Below, piece after piece: positions 24,941 to 33,763 of a stretch of DNA of 64,000 nucleotides. A model generated the notes under the pieces. That model worked only from the letters and a program-made list of their open reading frames with translations. It ran no database searches and had not been told where the DNA came from. This DNA is from Streptomyces sp. NBC_00513 (GTDB lineage: Bacteria > Actinomycetota > Actinomycetes > Streptomycetales > Streptomycetaceae), in contig NZ_CP107845.1 in the NCBI RefSeq assembly GCF_041431415.1, positions 1,426,001 to 1,490,000 of the forward strand. Reading direction: 5' to 3'. How positions within the stretch are numbered: position 1 is the first letter of the stretch; every line of letters starts with the position of its first letter. A program made the position numbers and the translations under genes.

Positions 24941-25024
24941 ATGTTGCGTTCAGTCCTGCTCACCACGCGCGGTCACATCGACCTGCTGCGGGTGGCCTCA
25001 GCCGCGTGTCGCCGCGGCCACTGA
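24941..25024 (+). CDS. 27-residue leader peptide upstream of the ssu operon
   Basis: Too short for usual gene calling. It ends with the motif RGHIDLLRVASAACRRGH, the pattern of the 'putative leader peptide' found before sulfur-assimilation operons in Streptomyces (typically RGHIDLLRVASALC...). A cysteine codon occurs five codons before the stop. The known idea for actinobacterial sulfur leaders is attenuation: ribosome stalling at Cys codons when cysteine is scarce exposes the operon. A small hairpin (GAGCGC/GCGCTC, 25048-25062) lies 24 bp after the stop and the permease starts at 25190. It has a good promoter placing the start of RNA at its ATG. Confidence 0.75.
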   Translation: MLRSVLLTTRGHIDLLRVASAACRRGH

Positions 25025-25189
25025 CGCCTCCTCTCCCTTCACGTCACGAGCGCTCCGCGCTCTGCCTTCGCGTGCCCTGACCCTGCCGGCCGGCGCAGTC
25101 CCGCCGCCCGGGTGACCCGCCCTGCCGCACCGGCTCGGGGGTCCGTGTCGACGCGCGCTCCCCCGCCTCTCCCCTTCCGTGGAGCCCCC

Positions 25190-26131
25190 ATGAGCATCAG
25201 CCATGCGCCGCCGGACATATCGCGTGATTCCAGGAAAGATCAGCCGACGCGATCCGAGGGGCGGCCCTCCCCCGCCCTCGTGGCGGTCGTCCCCACGTCC
25301 GCGCGGCGCCGATCGGTGCCCCGCTGGCTGCGCCGGACCGTCGGCCCGCTGCTCCTGCTCGCCGCGTGGCAGCTCGCGAGCAGCCTCGGCGTACTGCCCG
25401 CGGACACCCTGGCTCCGCCATCCACCATCGCGGCCGCCGGATCGGACCTGATCGCGGACGGGACCCTGCCGACCGCGATGGGGGTGTCCCTCCAGCGGGT
25501 CGCGATCGGCCTGGTGATCGGCGGAACGATCGGCACCCTGCTCGCGCTGCTCTCCGGCCTCTCCCGCCTCGGTGAGGATCTGATCGACGCGAGCGTGCAG
25601 ATGCTGCGTACGGTGCCCTGGGTCGGCCTCATCCCGCTGTTCATCATCTGGATGGGCATCGGGGAGGCCCCGAAGGTGGCGCTGATCGCCCTCGGCACGG
25701 CCTTCCACCTCTACCTGAACGTGTACGCCGGCATCCGCGGCGTGGACGAGCAACTCATCGAGGCGGGCGGGGCGCTCGGGCTCGGCCGCTGGGGGCTCGT
25801 ACGACACGTGGTGCTGCCGGGGGCGCTGCCCGGCTTCATGACGGGGCTGCGGTACTCCCTCGCCACCGCCTGGCTGGCCCTGGTGTTCGGGGAGTCCATC
25901 AACGCCGACGCCGGCATCGGGTTCCTGATGAACCAGGCCCGCGAGTTCTTCCGCACGGACGTGATCGTCGTCTGCCTCGTCGTGTACGCCTTCCTCGGCC
26001 TCACCGCCGACCTCCTCGTCCGCGCTCTCGAAAGGCTGCTGCTGCAATGGCGACCGACCTTCACGGGCCAGCGACCACCACCGACACGCTCGACGCGACC
26101 GACACCGCGGCGGTCCGGGTCGAGGGCCTGA
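25190..26131 (+). CDS. ssuC: Aliphatic sulfonate ABC transporter permease
   Basis: 313 residues with six membrane segments and the permease EAA loop (EAGGALGLGRWGLVRHVVLPGALPGFMTGLR in the second half; core EAGGALGLG). N-terminal ~45 residues are a polar extension. Family members import sulfonates with SsuA and SsuB; the downstream lipoprotein and flavin monooxygenase support sulfonate rather than nitrate or taurine. The coding region runs 85 bp into the ATPase gene in another frame, an unusually long overlap, giving a Pro/Arg/Thr-rich tail. Confidence 0.88.
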   Translation: MSISHAPPDISRDSRKDQPTRSEGRPSPALVAVVPTSARRRSVPRWLRRTVGPLLLLAAWQLASSLGVLPADTLAPPSTIAAAGSDLIADGTLPTAMGVSLQRVAIGLVIGGTIGTLLALLSGLSRLGEDLIDASVQMLRTVPWVGLIPLFIIWMGIGEAPKVALIALGTAFHLYLNVYAGIRGVDEQLIEAGGALGLGRWGLVRHVVLPGALPGFMTGLRYSLATAWLALVFGESINADAGIGFLMNQAREFFRTDVIVVCLVVYAFLGLTADLLVRALERLLLQWRPTFTGQRPPPTRSTRPTPRRSGSRA

Positions 26132-26793
26132 CCCGCTCCTTCGACGGGCGGGCCGTCATCGGCGGCCTCGATCTGACCCTGCGCGCCGGGGAGTTCACCG
26201 TGCTCTTGGGCCGCAGCGGGTGCGGCAAGTCCACCCTGCTGCGCATCCTCGCCGGCCTGGACCGGGAGATCGAGGGTCGGGTCCTGGTCCCGCGGCGACG
26301 CGCCGTGGCCTTCCAGGCGCCCCGGCTGATGCCGTGGAAGCGGGTCTGGCGCAATGTCCTGCTCGGACTGCCCGGCCGCCCCGAACGGGCCCGAGCCGAG
26401 CGGGCGTTGGCCGAAGTCGGGCTGGAGCACCGTACCGACGCCTGGCCCAAGACCCTCTCGGGCGGCGAGGCCCAACGGGCCTCCCTCGCCAGGGCGTTGG
26501 TCCGCGAACCCGATCTGCTGCTGCTCGACGAGCCGTTCGGGGCCCTGGACGCACTGACACGCCTGAAGGCCCAGCAACTGGTCGCCGAGTTGTGGCAGCG
26601 GCGCGGCTGCGCCGTGCTGCTGGTCACCCACGACGTGGACGAGGCGGTACTGCTGGCCGACCGCGTCCTGGTGATGGACGAGGGCCGCATCGCCTACGAC
26701 ACCCAGGTGCCGCTCGACCGCCCGCGCGCGGTGGGCGACCCCGGTTTCGCGGAGTTGCGCGCACGCCTGCTCGCCGAACTCGGCGTCGTCTGA
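26047..26793 (+). CDS. ssuB: Aliphatic sulfonate ABC transporter ATPase
   Basis: 248 residues. Walker A GRSGCGKST (about 55-63), signature LSGGEAQRASLARAL, Walker B LLLLDEPFGALD and the switch histidine in LLVTHDVDEAV are intact. The VAFQAPRLMPWKRVWRNVLLG Q-loop is typical of the nitrate/sulfonate/taurine importer class. It energises uptake with the permease. The start lies inside the permease gene, so expression is coupled. Confidence 0.92.
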   Translation: MATDLHGPATTTDTLDATDTAAVRVEGLTRSFDGRAVIGGLDLTLRAGEFTVLLGRSGCGKSTLLRILAGLDREIEGRVLVPRRRAVAFQAPRLMPWKRVWRNVLLGLPGRPERARAERALAEVGLEHRTDAWPKTLSGGEAQRASLARALVREPDLLLLDEPFGALDALTRLKAQQLVAELWQRRGCAVLLVTHDVDEAVLLADRVLVMDEGRIAYDTQVPLDRPRAVGDPGFAELRARLLAELGVV

Positions 26794-26863
26794 CTCCCCC
26801 TCCGCACCGCTCCGCACGTCCACTCCCCCGCCCTCACGTACGAGAGATCGAAGAGAAGCAACC

Positions 26864-27907
26864 ATGAGACGACGTCACTCCCTTCCCCTGCTGGCCTCGC
26901 TGATTCCGCTGTCGCTGGTCCTCTCCGCCTGCGGTGGCAGTTCCGCCGCCGACACGGGGGCGACGTCCGAGGACGGCCCCGGGAGCGGGGCCAAGGTCAC
27001 GCTGAACGTCGGCGACCAGAAGGGCGGCTCGGAGTCGCTGCTGCGGGCCGCCGGCGAGTTGGAGAACCTCGACTACCAGATCAAGTGGTCCACCTTCACC
27101 TCCGGTCCGCCGCTGCTGGAGGCCGTCAACGCCAAGGCCGTGGACATCGGCGGCGTGGGCAACACGCCACCCGTCTTCGCCGCGGCGGCCAAGTCGAAGA
27201 TCAGCGTGGTGGGCGCCACGCACGGCTCCTCCAAGGGTGAGGCGATCCTCGTTCCGAAGGACTCGTCCCTGCGCTCCCCCGCCGAACTACGGGGCAGGAA
27301 GATCGCGGTGGCGCAGGGCAGTTCGGCGCACTTCCAGTTGATCGCGAGCCTCCAACAGGCCGGACTGACCCCCTCCGACGTACGGATCACCCTGCTCCAG
27401 CCGGCCGACGCGCTCGCCGCCTTCAACAGCGGCAAAGTCGACGCCTGGGCGGTGTGGGACCCGTACACCTCCCAGGTTCTGCGCTCCGGTGCCCGCATCC
27501 TCACCAGCGGCGAGGGGATCGTCAACGGGCTCGGCTTCCAGGTCGCGGCGCCCGCCGCCCTCGCCGACGGGGCGAAGAGCAAGGCGGTGGCGGACTACCT
27601 CCAGCGGCTCCAGCGCGCCCAGGACTGGGTGTTCAAGCACCCGGAGGAGTGGGCGAAGGTCTGGTCGAAGGAGACCGGGCTGCCCTACGAGGTCGCCTTC
27701 GACGCCGTCAAGCGCAGCACCGGCACCCGGGTCACCGTCGCCGTCGACGACGCGGCGGTCGCGTCCGAGCAGAAGATCGCCGACACCTTCGCCGAACTGA
27801 AACTGATCCCCGGCAAGGTCGTCTTCAAGGACTTCGTGGACACCCGTTTCAACCGCGACCTGCCGCCCTCCACCACCCCCGCCCGCAGCTACGGGAAGGA
27901 CTCCTGA
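26864..27907 (+). CDS. ssuA: Sulfonate-binding lipoprotein
   Basis: 347 residues. The N-terminus has Arg residues, a hydrophobic core and a lipobox (VLSACGG), so it is anchored on the outer face of the membrane. The rest is a periplasmic-binding-protein type 2 fold (NVGDQKGGSESLLRAAGELE, GGVGNTPPVFAAAAKSKIS, KVDAWAVWDPYTS). GAAGAGAAG lies upstream of the ATG. It captures alkanesulfonates for the permease. The stop overlaps the monooxygenase start by one base (TGATG). Confidence 0.9.
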   Translation: MRRRHSLPLLASLIPLSLVLSACGGSSAADTGATSEDGPGSGAKVTLNVGDQKGGSESLLRAAGELENLDYQIKWSTFTSGPPLLEAVNAKAVDIGGVGNTPPVFAAAAKSKISVVGATHGSSKGEAILVPKDSSLRSPAELRGRKIAVAQGSSAHFQLIASLQQAGLTPSDVRITLLQPADALAAFNSGKVDAWAVWDPYTSQVLRSGARILTSGEGIVNGLGFQVAAPAALADGAKSKAVADYLQRLQRAQDWVFKHPEEWAKVWSKETGLPYEVAFDAVKRSTGTRVTVAVDDAAVASEQKIADTFAELKLIPGKVVFKDFVDTRFNRDLPPSTTPARSYGKDS

Positions 27908-29001
27908 TGACCGTCCGGTTGCACTGGTTCCTGCCGACGGGCGGCGACGGCCGCACCCTGGTCGATCGGCACGCCTACGCACAGAACCGCGCCGCCGCCG
28001 GAGTGCGCGAGCCCGACATCGAGTACCTGGCGCAGATCGCCAAGGCCGCCGAACGCCTCGGCTTCGAAGCGGTCCTGACCCCGACCGGTACCTGGTGCGA
28101 GGACGCCTGGTTGACCACGGTGGCGCTCGCGCAGCACACCGAGCGACTGAAGTTCCTGGTGGCCTTCCGGCCCGGGGTGATCTCGCCGACGCTCGCCGCG
28201 CAGATGGCCGCGACCTACCAGCGGATCACCCGGGGTCGGCTGCTGCTCAACGTGGTGACGGGTGGGGACTCCGCGGAGCAGCGGCGCTTCGGTGACCACC
28301 TGGACCACGATCGGCGGTACGAGCGGACCGCCGAGTTCCTGTCGGTCGTCCGGGGGGTCTGGGGCGGGCAGCCGTACGACTTCCGGGGCGAGCACTACCG
28401 GATCGACGGCGGACTGACGGCGGTGCCGCCCGACCCGCTGCCGGAGATCTTCTTCGGCGGTTCCTCTGCGGCGGCCGGGCCGGTCGCCGCCGAGCACGCG
28501 GACGTGTACCTGACCTGGGGCGAGCCCCCACAACAGGTGAAGGAGAAGATCGACTGGATCCGCTCGCTGGCCGAGGAGCGGGGACGTACGGTCCGGTTCG
28601 GCATCCGGCTGCACACCATCTCCAGGGACTCCGCCAAGGAGGCCTGGGGTGCGGCGGACCGGTTGCTGGACGACCTGGACGACGCGTCCATAGCGACGGC
28701 GCAGTCACTGCTCGGCGCGAGCGAGTCGGTGGGCCAGCAGCGCATGCTCGCCCTGCACGGCGGCTCGCGCGACAAGCTGGAGATCGCGCCGAACCTGTGG
28801 GCGGGCGTGGGTCTGGTCCGGGGCGGCGCCGGTACCGCCCTGGTCGGCAGCCACGGCGACGTGGCGGACCGGATCGAGGAGTACCACGCGCTCGGGATCG
28901 AACACTTCGTCCTGTCGGGCTATCCCCACCTGGAGGAGGCGTACTGGTTCGGGGAGGGCGTGACCCCGGAACTCGCGGCCCGCGGGCTGCTCGCCCCCTG
29001 A
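27907..29001 (+). CDS. ssuD: FMNH2-dependent alkanesulfonate monooxygenase
   Basis: 364 residues, LLM-class TIM-barrel. Family features are VRLHWFLPTGGD, AERLGFEAVLTPTGTWCEDAW (with the conserved active-site Cys), FLVAFRPGVISPTLAAQMAAT, RLLLNVVTGGD and FGIRLHTISRDS. It cleaves alkanesulfonates to aldehyde and sulfite, supplying sulfur. It needs a flavin reductase (SsuE), for which there is no gene in this operon. Last of the four coupled ssu genes. Confidence 0.93.
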   Translation: MTVRLHWFLPTGGDGRTLVDRHAYAQNRAAAGVREPDIEYLAQIAKAAERLGFEAVLTPTGTWCEDAWLTTVALAQHTERLKFLVAFRPGVISPTLAAQMAATYQRITRGRLLLNVVTGGDSAEQRRFGDHLDHDRRYERTAEFLSVVRGVWGGQPYDFRGEHYRIDGGLTAVPPDPLPEIFFGGSSAAAGPVAAEHADVYLTWGEPPQQVKEKIDWIRSLAEERGRTVRFGIRLHTISRDSAKEAWGAADRLLDDLDDASIATAQSLLGASESVGQQRMLALHGGSRDKLEIAPNLWAGVGLVRGGAGTALVGSHGDVADRIEEYHALGIEHFVLSGYPHLEEAYWFGEGVTPELAARGLLAP

Positions 29002-29110
29002 CCCGGCGCCGAGGGACGAGGACCCGGCGACCCACCCCGGCGCCGTACCCCGGTCGGCCCGTCCGCATCGGGTCGGGAAGATCCCCGGGCCCCCACGGGT
29101 TGGTGGAAGC

Positions 29111-30199
29111 GTGAACGAACTCAGGGAGCGGGAAGCGGCGGCGGTCGACGTGGTGGTCGTCGGCGCCGGGCAGGCGGGCCTGTCCGGCGCTCACCACCTG
29201 GCCCGGGCGGGCATCGACCACGTGGTCCTGGACCATGCGCCGCGGCCGGGGGGAGCCTGGCAGTTCCGCTGGCCGTCCCTCACCTACGGCAAGGTGCACG
29301 GCATGCACGCACTGCCCGGCATGGAGCTCACGGACGCGGACCCGCTGCGGCCGTCCTCCGAGGTCATCGGGGAGTACTTCGCCGCGTACGAGGAGCGCTT
29401 CGGGATACGCGTACGCCGGCCCGTGGACGTGACCGCCGTACGCGAGGGATCCGCCGGGCGACTGCTGGTGGAATCCGAGGCGGGCAGTTGGGCGCCCCGG
29501 GCCCTGATCAACGCCACCGGCACCTGGGACCGGCCGTTCTGGCCCCGCTACCCGGGCCAGGAAACCTTCCGGGGCCGTCAGCTGCACACCGCGAACTACC
29601 CGGGGCCGCGGGAGTTCGCGGGGGCCCGGGTCATCGTCGTGGGCGGTGGCACCTCGGCGGTACAACACCTCCTGGAGGTGTCCGAGGTGGCGGCGGAGAC
29701 CACATGGGTGACCCGCCGGCCACCCGTGTTCCGCGACCGCGACTTCGGCGAGTCCGCCGGTCGGGCGGCGGTGGCGCTGGTGGAGGACCGGGTCAGGCGG
29801 GGCCTGCCGCCGCAGAGCGTGGTCAGCGTGACGGGCCTGGCACTGACCGACGCCGTCCGGGCGGGGCTCGACTCCGGGGTCCTGGACCGCCGCCCCATGT
29901 TCGACCTGATCACCCCGACCGGAGCGACGTGGGCGGACGGGCGACACGTGAACGCCGACGTGATCCTCTGGGCGACCGGCTTCCGGGCCGCCGTCGACCA
30001 CCTGGCGCCCCTGCACCTGCGCGAGCCGGGTGGCGGGATCCGCGTCGAGGGCACCAGGGCGGTCCGTGACGAACGGATCCACCTCGTCGGCTACGGGCCG
30101 TCGGCGTCGACCATCGGGGCGAACCGGGCCGGCGGCGCGGCGGTCCGCGAGATCCGCCGCCTCCTCACCCGCGAAACCGCCGAAGCGGGCCGCGCCTGA
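29111..30199 (+). CDS. Flavin-containing monooxygenase-like NAD(P)/FAD oxidoreductase
   Basis: 362 residues from GTG. The FAD motif GAGQAGLSGAHHL (about 17-29), the NADPH motif VVGGGTSAVQHL and the ATGF motif (WATGFRAAVDHL) are present, with the INATGTWDRPFWPRYPG linker of the group B flavoproteins. It lies 109 bp downstream of ssuD in the same direction, so it may belong to sulfur scavenging, for example oxidising another organosulfur compound; substrate unknown. Confidence 0.85.
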   Translation: MNELREREAAAVDVVVVGAGQAGLSGAHHLARAGIDHVVLDHAPRPGGAWQFRWPSLTYGKVHGMHALPGMELTDADPLRPSSEVIGEYFAAYEERFGIRVRRPVDVTAVREGSAGRLLVESEAGSWAPRALINATGTWDRPFWPRYPGQETFRGRQLHTANYPGPREFAGARVIVVGGGTSAVQHLLEVSEVAAETTWVTRRPPVFRDRDFGESAGRAAVALVEDRVRRGLPPQSVVSVTGLALTDAVRAGLDSGVLDRRPMFDLITPTGATWADGRHVNADVILWATGFRAAVDHLAPLHLREPGGGIRVEGTRAVRDERIHLVGYGPSASTIGANRAGGAAVREIRRLLTRETAEAGRA

Positions 30200-30245
30200 T
30201 CGGCCCTCGCCGGCCACCGTGCCCCTGTCAGCGGCGATGAACCGG

Positions 30246-30656
30246 TCAGCACCTCCGGTGCCACCACGCCAACTCCGGGTCGGTCGCGGACTCGTGGTGC
30301 GTGCGCACGACTAGCACCGCGTCCAAGTCGTCGACCCGCGACCGGAGTTCGCGGGCGGCCTTCGGCGGCAGCATGACCAGTGCCTCGTGCAGCGTGTCCC
30401 GGGCCCACCCCTCGCCACAGCACGGGCAAGTGAACTCGGCCTCCCACGGCCTCCACCGGCGTCCGGTGCCGAGGACGCGCACGGACCACACGCTCAGCGC
30501 GACTGCCACGATGCCCGGAGACAATCGATCCCGTTCGAGCACGCGAACGGCGGCGTTCGCCGCACCGGACAGGCCCGGGACATCGCGATACCGCACCCAG
30601 CGGCTCCCCCGGCCCCGTGCCCGCGGCCGAAGCGAAGCCGGTGATCTACGCGGCAC
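30246..30656 (-). CDS. Small protein with a CPCC zinc-knuckle-like motif, unknown function
   Basis: 136 residues from GTG with GAAGGGG upstream. The N-terminal third is basic. A single TCPCCGEGWARDTL motif near residue 80 may bind zinc or be redox active, and a hydrophobic stretch (GIVAVALSVWSVRVLGTG) precedes it. The C-terminal half has PPKAARELRSRVDDLDAVLVVRTHH-like helical sequence (given in part). No family recognised. Convergent with the flavin monooxygenase gene. Confidence 0.6.
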   Translation of the reverse strand: MPRRSPASLRPRARGRGSRWVRYRDVPGLSGAANAAVRVLERDRLSPGIVAVALSVWSVRVLGTGRRWRPWEAEFTCPCCGEGWARDTLHEALVMLPPKAARELRSRVDDLDAVLVVRTHHESATDPELAWWHRRC

Positions 30657-30796
30657 AACCCCTTCGGATACACGTCATGGGAGGCATCCTCCCACGGCTC
30701 AAGAAGGCCCGGACAGCGCCCGGGGCCTGGCAGAGCCCCCTATTCCCCGCCGTCGGGAAGGACGTCCGGGCGCGGGATCGACGCGGCGTCCGGGGA

Positions 30797-31669
30797 TCAG
30801 GGCTCCTCGCGGCCGGGAGGTCCTGCCTCGGCGCGGGTGGCCCCCGCCTGCGCGCGCAGCCGGTTGAAGTCCGCGACGTGCTTCTTGTGTTCCTCGTACG
30901 TCGCCGAGAAGCGCGTGTCCCCCGGCTTGACCGTGACGAAGAACAGCCAGTCCCCGGGAGTCGGGGCGACGGCCGCCGCCATCGCCTCCAGTCCGGGGCT
31001 GTCGATCGGCGTGGGCGGCAGGCCCTGACGTTCGTACGTGTTGAAGGGACTGTCGATCTTCGTCTCGCTCAGTTTGGTGTCCACCGTGTTGCGGTTCAGC
31101 GCGTAGTTGATGGTGGAGTCCATCTGGAGCGGCATCGACTTCGCCAACCGGTTGTGGACCACCCGTGCCACCTTGCCCATGTCCGCACGGGTGTCGGCCT
31201 CCGCCTCGATGATGCTGGCGAGGGTGGCCGTCTGGTACGGGGTCATTCCGTGGGCCTTGGCACCGTCCGCGACGGCCTTGGTGGCCAGCTTTCCGTTCGC
31301 CGTCCGCACCATGTACGCGAGCACCGACGCCGGGGTGGACTTCGAGGTCACCGGGTACGTCGCCGGGAAGAGATAGCCCTCCGGGTTGCCCTTGGCCTCC
31401 GGGGGGAGGGCCAGGCCGGCCGTCGCGACCGCCGACTTCGTGGATCCGGCGGGAAGTTTGAGCGCGCTGTCCACGGCGGCGTAGACCTGCGGGGCCCGCC
31501 GGCCTTCGGGAATCAGCAACTGGCGTGGTTTCTCCGGCACTTTCTCGCCCGGCAGCAGCGGAATCAGGACTGCGGCCCCGAGCCCGAGCAACGTGCCGAA
31601 GAGGAGCGCCAGCCTGCCCCGGCGGGTGAGCCGGGGGTGGCGCTGTGGCGGCAGATCTTCATGACGCAT
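30797..31669 (-). CDS. Short MltG-like endolytic murein transglycosylase
   Basis: 290 residues. A basic N-terminus, one membrane helix (about 19-41) and an extracellular YceG/MltG domain: LLIPEGRRAPQVYAAV, NPEGYLFPATYPV, TLASIIEAEADT with the catalytic Glu, YALNRNTVDTKLSETKIDSPFNTY (in part) and LPPTPIDSPGLEAMAAAV. MltG cuts nascent glycan strands and sets their length. The usual Streptomyces MltG is far longer and lies in an aro/ruvX neighbourhood, so this stand-alone copy is a paralogue. Confidence 0.88.
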   Translation of the reverse strand: MRHEDLPPQRHPRLTRRGRLALLFGTLLGLGAAVLIPLLPGEKVPEKPRQLLIPEGRRAPQVYAAVDSALKLPAGSTKSAVATAGLALPPEAKGNPEGYLFPATYPVTSKSTPASVLAYMVRTANGKLATKAVADGAKAHGMTPYQTATLASIIEAEADTRADMGKVARVVHNRLAKSMPLQMDSTINYALNRNTVDTKLSETKIDSPFNTYERQGLPPTPIDSPGLEAMAAAVAPTPGDWLFFVTVKPGDTRFSATYEEHKKHVADFNRLRAQAGATRAEAGPPGREEP

Positions 31670-31732
31670 GCGGGCACGTTAACCCGCGAACTGCCGCATT
31701 TCCGTCATCTCACCCACCTTCCGGTCATATGG

Positions 31733-33664
31733 TCACACGTTTACCGGGGTCGGTACGGCGTCGCCGAACGTCTCACCCTTGGCCGCCTTGACCGTCTCAC
31801 CCTTGACCGTGTCGTTCACGGCCTTCTCGTTCACGGCACCCTCCGGCAGCACGGCGGCGTCCCGGTCTCGCCGGACGAGCGCGGCGTACCGGCCGTCGGC
31901 CTTCAGGAGTTCCTCGTGCGTTCCCCGCTCGGCTATTCGACCGGCGTCCAGTACGACGATCTGGTCGGCGTCGCGAACGGTGGAGAGGCGATGGGCGATG
32001 GTGATGGTGGTGCGGCCCGCGGAGAGGTTGTCGATGGCCCGCTGCACCGCATGCTCCGTACGGGTGTCGAGCGCGCTGGTGGCCTCGTCGAGGATCAGCA
32101 CCGGCGGGTCGCGCAGGATCGTGCGGGCGATGGCCAGGCGCTGCTTCTCGCCGCCCGAGAAGCGGTAGCCGCGTTCGCCGACGAGGGTGTCGTATCCGTC
32201 GGGCAGCGAATCGATGTGTTCGTGGATCTGGGCCGCGCGGGCCGCCTCGACGATCTCCTCGTCGGTGGCGTCGGGCTTGGCGAAGCGCAGGTTGTCGGCG
32301 ACCGAGGCGTGGAAGAGGTAGGTCTCCTGGGAGACCACGCCTATGGACCGGGCCAGCGAGTCGAAGTCCAGGTCGCGCACGTCCACTCCGTCGAGGACCA
32401 CCCGCCCGCCGGTCACGTCGTAGAGCCGGGGCACCAGATAGCTCAGGGTGCTCTTGCCGGAACCGGTCGGGCCGACCACCGCGAGGGAGCCGCCCGCCGG
32501 CACGGTGATGTCGATCGCCGACAGGGTGGGGCCGTTCTTGGTCTCGTACGCGAAGTGCACGTCCTCCAGCCGAACCTCGCCCTTGGCGCGCTCCAGCCGT
32601 ACGGGGTCCGGGCGCTCGGTGATGTCCACCGGCAGGTCGAGGTACTCGAAGATCCGGGCGAACAGCGCGAGCGAGGTCTGGATCTGCACGCCGGTCGACA
32701 GGAGGCTCACGGCGGGCCGGAACAGGCCCTGCTGGAGGGTGACGAAGGCGACGAGGGTACCGACGGACAGCGAGGGGGAGCCGGTCTGCAGGGCGATGCC
32801 CGCCGCCCAGTAGATGAGCGCGGGCATGGCGGCCATGACGATGCCGATGGTGGACATCCGCCAGCGCCCGGCCATGCTGGAGCGCACTTCGAGGCCGACG
32901 AGCTTCTCGGACTCCTCCGAGAAGGAACGCGTCAACGAGTCGGCGCGCCCCATGGTCCGGCCGAGCAGGATGCCGCTGACCGAGAGCGACTCCGTGACCG
33001 TCGCCGCCATGGAGGCCATCTGCTTCTGCCGCTGCGTCGTGATCCGCTTGCGCTCGCGGCCCACCCGCCGACTGATCCACACGAAGACGGGGAGCAGCAG
33101 GAGCGAGACGAGCGTCAGGCGCCAGTCCAGCGCGAGCATGGCCACGACCGAGGCGATCACGGCCGTCAGGTTCGAGACGAGGGAGGTGGCGGTGGAGGTG
33201 ACGGTGGCCTGCATGCCGCCGATGTCGTTGGCGATGCGGGACTGCACCTCGCCGGTGCGGGTGCGGGTGAAGAAGGCCAACGGCATCCGCTGGAGCTGGG
33301 CGTACACGGCGGTGCGCAGGTCGTGCATGACGCGCTGGCCGACGGTGGTGGATATGAGGGTCTGGAGCACGCCGAAGACGCTGGTGACGACCGCGGTGAG
33401 GATCATGCCGAGCGCCAGCAGGCTCAGCAGTCCGGTCCGCCCCTGGGGGATCGCGACGTCCAGGATCTCCCTCAGCAGGAACGGCGAGGCGACGCCGACG
33501 AGGGAGGAGGCGCCGACGAGCGCGCCGACGACGGCGAGCCGACCGCGGTAGGGCCGGAAGAGGGAAACGATGCGGCGCAGCTCACGAGGCTGGTCCGCCG
33601 GTGCGGGTCGGTTGGGGTCGAGGGCTTCTTTCGACGGGGACCACTCGGGCTCTTTGGGGCGCAT
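31733..33664 (-). CDS. ABC exporter (half-transporter, MsbA/LmrA type)
   Basis: 643 residues: six-helix membrane domain (about 40-335), then one ATPase domain with Walker A GPTGSGKST, signature FSGGEKQRLAIARTIL, Walker B VLILDEATSALD and His switch ITIAHRLST, all intact, so it works as a homodimer. Multidrug or lipid export is typical. AAGGAGG precedes the chosen ATG; an upstream in-frame start lacks it. The tail (about 615-643) is a lysine/valine-rich repeat (VNEKAVNDTVKGETVK). Divergent from a MarR gene with shared operator-like sequence. Confidence 0.92.
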   Translation of the reverse strand: MRPKEPEWSPSKEALDPNRPAPADQPRELRRIVSLFRPYRGRLAVVGALVGASSLVGVASPFLLREILDVAIPQGRTGLLSLLALGMILTAVVTSVFGVLQTLISTTVGQRVMHDLRTAVYAQLQRMPLAFFTRTRTGEVQSRIANDIGGMQATVTSTATSLVSNLTAVIASVVAMLALDWRLTLVSLLLLPVFVWISRRVGRERKRITTQRQKQMASMAATVTESLSVSGILLGRTMGRADSLTRSFSEESEKLVGLEVRSSMAGRWRMSTIGIVMAAMPALIYWAAGIALQTGSPSLSVGTLVAFVTLQQGLFRPAVSLLSTGVQIQTSLALFARIFEYLDLPVDITERPDPVRLERAKGEVRLEDVHFAYETKNGPTLSAIDITVPAGGSLAVVGPTGSGKSTLSYLVPRLYDVTGGRVVLDGVDVRDLDFDSLARSIGVVSQETYLFHASVADNLRFAKPDATDEEIVEAARAAQIHEHIDSLPDGYDTLVGERGYRFSGGEKQRLAIARTILRDPPVLILDEATSALDTRTEHAVQRAIDNLSAGRTTITIAHRLSTVRDADQIVVLDAGRIAERGTHEELLKADGRYAALVRRDRDAAVLPEGAVNEKAVNDTVKGETVKAAKGETFGDAVPTPVNV

Positions 33665-33691
33665 GGGCCTCCTTCTGACGAGACTCGCATG

Positions 33692-33721
33692 AGCATAGCT
33701 CATTGTTACCTATACTCACAA
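33692..33721 (-). promoter_or_regulatory. Promoter of the ABC exporter gene
   Basis: On the minus strand TTGTGA (33716-33721), an 18-bp spacer and TATGCT (33692-33697), about 30 bp upstream of the exporter ATG. It overlaps the inverted repeat at 33701-33723. Confidence 0.55.
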
Positions 33722-33723
33722 TG
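33701..33723. promoter_or_regulatory. Inverted repeat CATTGT-N11-ACAATG, candidate MarR operator
   Basis: Arms at 33701-33706 and 33718-33723 sit over the exporter promoter in the 99-bp gap between the divergent MarR and exporter genes. A CCTATACTC motif within it recurs (CCTATACTCT) at 33733-33742. AT-rich for this genome, as MarR operators often are. Confidence 0.5.
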
Positions 33724-33763
33724 AATCTGGTCCCTATACTCTTGCCATTATGAGGACCGCAGC

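Noticed and set aside
30617..33724. 1035-residue plus-strand open frame across the MltG and exporter genes
   Set aside because: It is antisense to two well-supported genes, and its composition is low-complexity.
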